Shown: positions 4,330 through 5,251 of the stretch, piece after piece | Layout of the letters: each line of letters begins with the position of its first letter | How positions within the stretch are numbered: position 1 is the stretch's first letter | Assembly (NCBI GenBank): GCA_947177005.1 | Contig: CAMWSZ010000245.1 | Location: 1 to 5,251 of the forward strand | DNA length: 5,251 bases | DNA from: an uncultured Clostridia bacterium | GTDB lineage: Bacteria; Bacillota; Clostridia; Oscillospirales; Oscillospiraceae | Direction of reading: 5' to 3' | Program-made: the position numbers and the translations under genes | Notes under the pieces: generated by a model | Databases searched by the model: none | Told to the model about the DNA's origin: nothing | What the model saw: only the letters and a program-made list of their open reading frames with translations

Positions 4330-5251
4330 ATGAAAAAACTGCTTTCCTTCGCGCTCGCACTGATCCTGTGCGTCCTTTGCACCGTTCCCGCTTTCGCGGC
4401 GGGTTCGACGCCGCTGACGCAGCCCGGCACAAACTACCAGGGGTATTCGCCGAGTCATACTTATTCCGGGAATTGGGCAACAACCACCAAGTTTTACCTG
4501 TTCGCCAACGCGTCGGGCGGCCTGACCCGCGTGGAGGCCCCAAACGTCGAAACTTCGAACCTCCGGGTTGAGGAATACGACAGTTCCTTCCGGTTCCTGT
4601 CCGGCAGGCTTCTCGCATATGACGGCCTGCCTCTATGGGGCGGGTTCTATGCCGGGACAAATTACAACTTTATCATCACCGGGCAGGAAAACCGCAGCGA
4701 ATCCGACAGCGTGGAGGTCATCCGGGTCCTCAAGTACAGCAAGGACTGGCAGTACCTGGGGAAGGCCAGCGTTTATGGTGCGGATACCTTTATGCCGTTC
4801 GATGCTGGCACTGTGAACTGTGTGGAGTCCGGCGGAATCCTGCATGTCTACACCTGCCACGAGATGTATAGCCACGGCGACGGCAAAAACCATCAGTCCA
4901 ATATGGAAATCACAATCCAAGAAAGTGATATGAACGTCACGGAAGTAACGAAGATGAATAACAGGTTTTTCTTCTTTGTGTCCCACTCCTTCAATCAGTT
5001 CGTTCTGGTGGATTCGCAGGGGAACCTCGTCACGGCAGACCACGGCGATGGCAACCCGCGGGCGATGGAAATAAACATTCTCTTTGGCAAAGGCGGAAGT
5101 ACGATGCCCAACAACTCCGTAAAGGACGGCGACCGCATAGCATATATCAGAACAGACGCATTCCCCGGCGAAAGCGGCGATAACAATACTGGAGCAATGC
5201 TGGGCGGTCTGGCCGAGACTTCCAACGGGTATCTGCTGGCCTACGCGCAGA
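4330..5251 (+). CDS. Secreted protein of unnamed family, 3' end beyond window
   Basis: The ATG at 4330 follows GAGAGG (4315-4320) by 9 nt. The frame is open for 307 codons to the window edge. Residues 1-23, MKKLLSFALALILCVLCTVP then AFA, are a classical signal peptide with an AFA cleavage site; no lipobox is present, so export by Sec with signal peptidase I is expected. The mature part is rich in beta-strand-like stretches: TKFYLFANASGGLTRVEAP, then EEYDSSFRFLSGRLL (81-95), SVEVIRVLKYSKDWQYLG (127-144), an aromatic/His segment TCHEMYSHGDGKNHQ (175-189), and FFVSHSFNQFVLVDSQGN (215-232) followed by TADHGDGNPR. The recurring strand-turn-strand pattern suggests a beta-propeller-like fold. I recall similar segments in surface proteins of Clostridia, some with C-terminal SLH repeats, but that part would lie outside the window. 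Function unknown; possibly cell-surface or carbohydrate-related. Confidence 0.85.
   Translation, partial: MKKLLSFALALILCVLCTVPAFAAGSTPLTQPGTNYQGYSPSHTYSGNWATTTKFYLFANASGGLTRVEAPNVETSNLRVEEYDSSFRFLSGRLLAYDGLPLWGGFYAGTNYNFIITGQENRSESDSVEVIRVLKYSKDWQYLGKASVYGADTFMPFDAGTVNCVESGGILHVYTCHEMYSHGDGKNHQSNMEITIQESDMNVTEVTKMNNRFFFFVSHSFNQFVLVDSQGNLVTADHGDGNPRAMEINILFGKGGSTMPNNSVKDGDRIAYIRTDAFPGESGDNNTGAMLGGLAETSNGYLLAYAQ

Noticed and set aside
3925..4458. A 177-codon minus-strand frame with a hydrophobic C-terminal stretch
   Set aside because: It overlaps the signal peptide region of the secreted-protein gene in antisense, is Arg/Ser/Cys-rich, and its internal ATG near 4082 lacks a properly spaced ribosome binding site.
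4236..4571. A 111-codon plus-strand frame, including an ATG at 4302 that could be an upstream ORF
   Set aside because: It overlaps the secreted-protein gene out of frame, lacks a proper ribosome binding site, and its translation is low-complexity Arg/Gly-rich.
1..5251. CRISPR arrays, replication origins or phage attachment sites
   Set aside because: No regularly spaced direct repeats, DnaA-box clusters or integrase genes are present. The tRNA 3' end is not repeated elsewhere in the window.

Overview
The window looks like a chromosomal segment of a fairly GC-rich Clostridia member of the Bacillota, most likely an Oscillospiraceae-like gut anaerobe. The reasons are the paired NifU-like scaffold and GGGtGRT genes (a pairing I know mainly from anaerobic Firmicutes), AGGAGG-type ribosome binding sites, near-consensus sigma-A promoters and a typical Gram-positive signal peptide. 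The organism assignment is inference, not something the sequence proves.

Positions 1-975 are a graveyard. The left end (1-455) is the terminal part of a decayed ISAs1-family insertion sequence on the minus strand. Its transposase is broken by an 8-bp tandem duplication and in-frame stops. An AT-rich stretch follows, holding a pair of near-perfect 15-16 bp inverted repeats (556-570 and 673-688), which resembles a MITE or IS relic. Directly after it lies a fragment of a helix-turn-helix protein, probably the N-terminus of an IS630-like transposase. Positions 976-1734 form a second kind of wreck: a former gene of about 252 codons with a good ribosome binding site and one reading frame interrupted by four stops, each one C-to-T change from a glutamine codon.

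Positions 1781-3705 are the healthy core. A promoter with perfect TTGACA and TATAAT boxes spaced 17 bp apart drives a two-gene operon: a 230-residue NifU/IscU-like iron-sulfur scaffold protein and, 18 bp downstream, a 332-residue GGGtGRT protein carrying the eponymous motif. The pair is conserved but, as far as I know, has no experimentally settled function. The cysteine pattern of both proteins suggests joint iron-sulfur or metal chemistry. A hairpin follows the operon.

Positions 3745-3930 are a complete stand-alone transcription unit for tRNA-Ala(CGC), with its own strong promoter, the encoded CCA end, the G3:U70 alanine identity pair and an intrinsic terminator.

Positions 3931-4329 have no convincing gene but look like a long, structured leader. 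There is a possible promoter, a 12-bp terminator-like hairpin with a T-rich tail and a possible competing upstream sequence, and then a separate two-stem structure just before the next gene. That gene (4330 to the window end, open at its 3' side) encodes a secreted protein with a clear signal peptide and a beta-rich body, of a family I cannot name with certainty.
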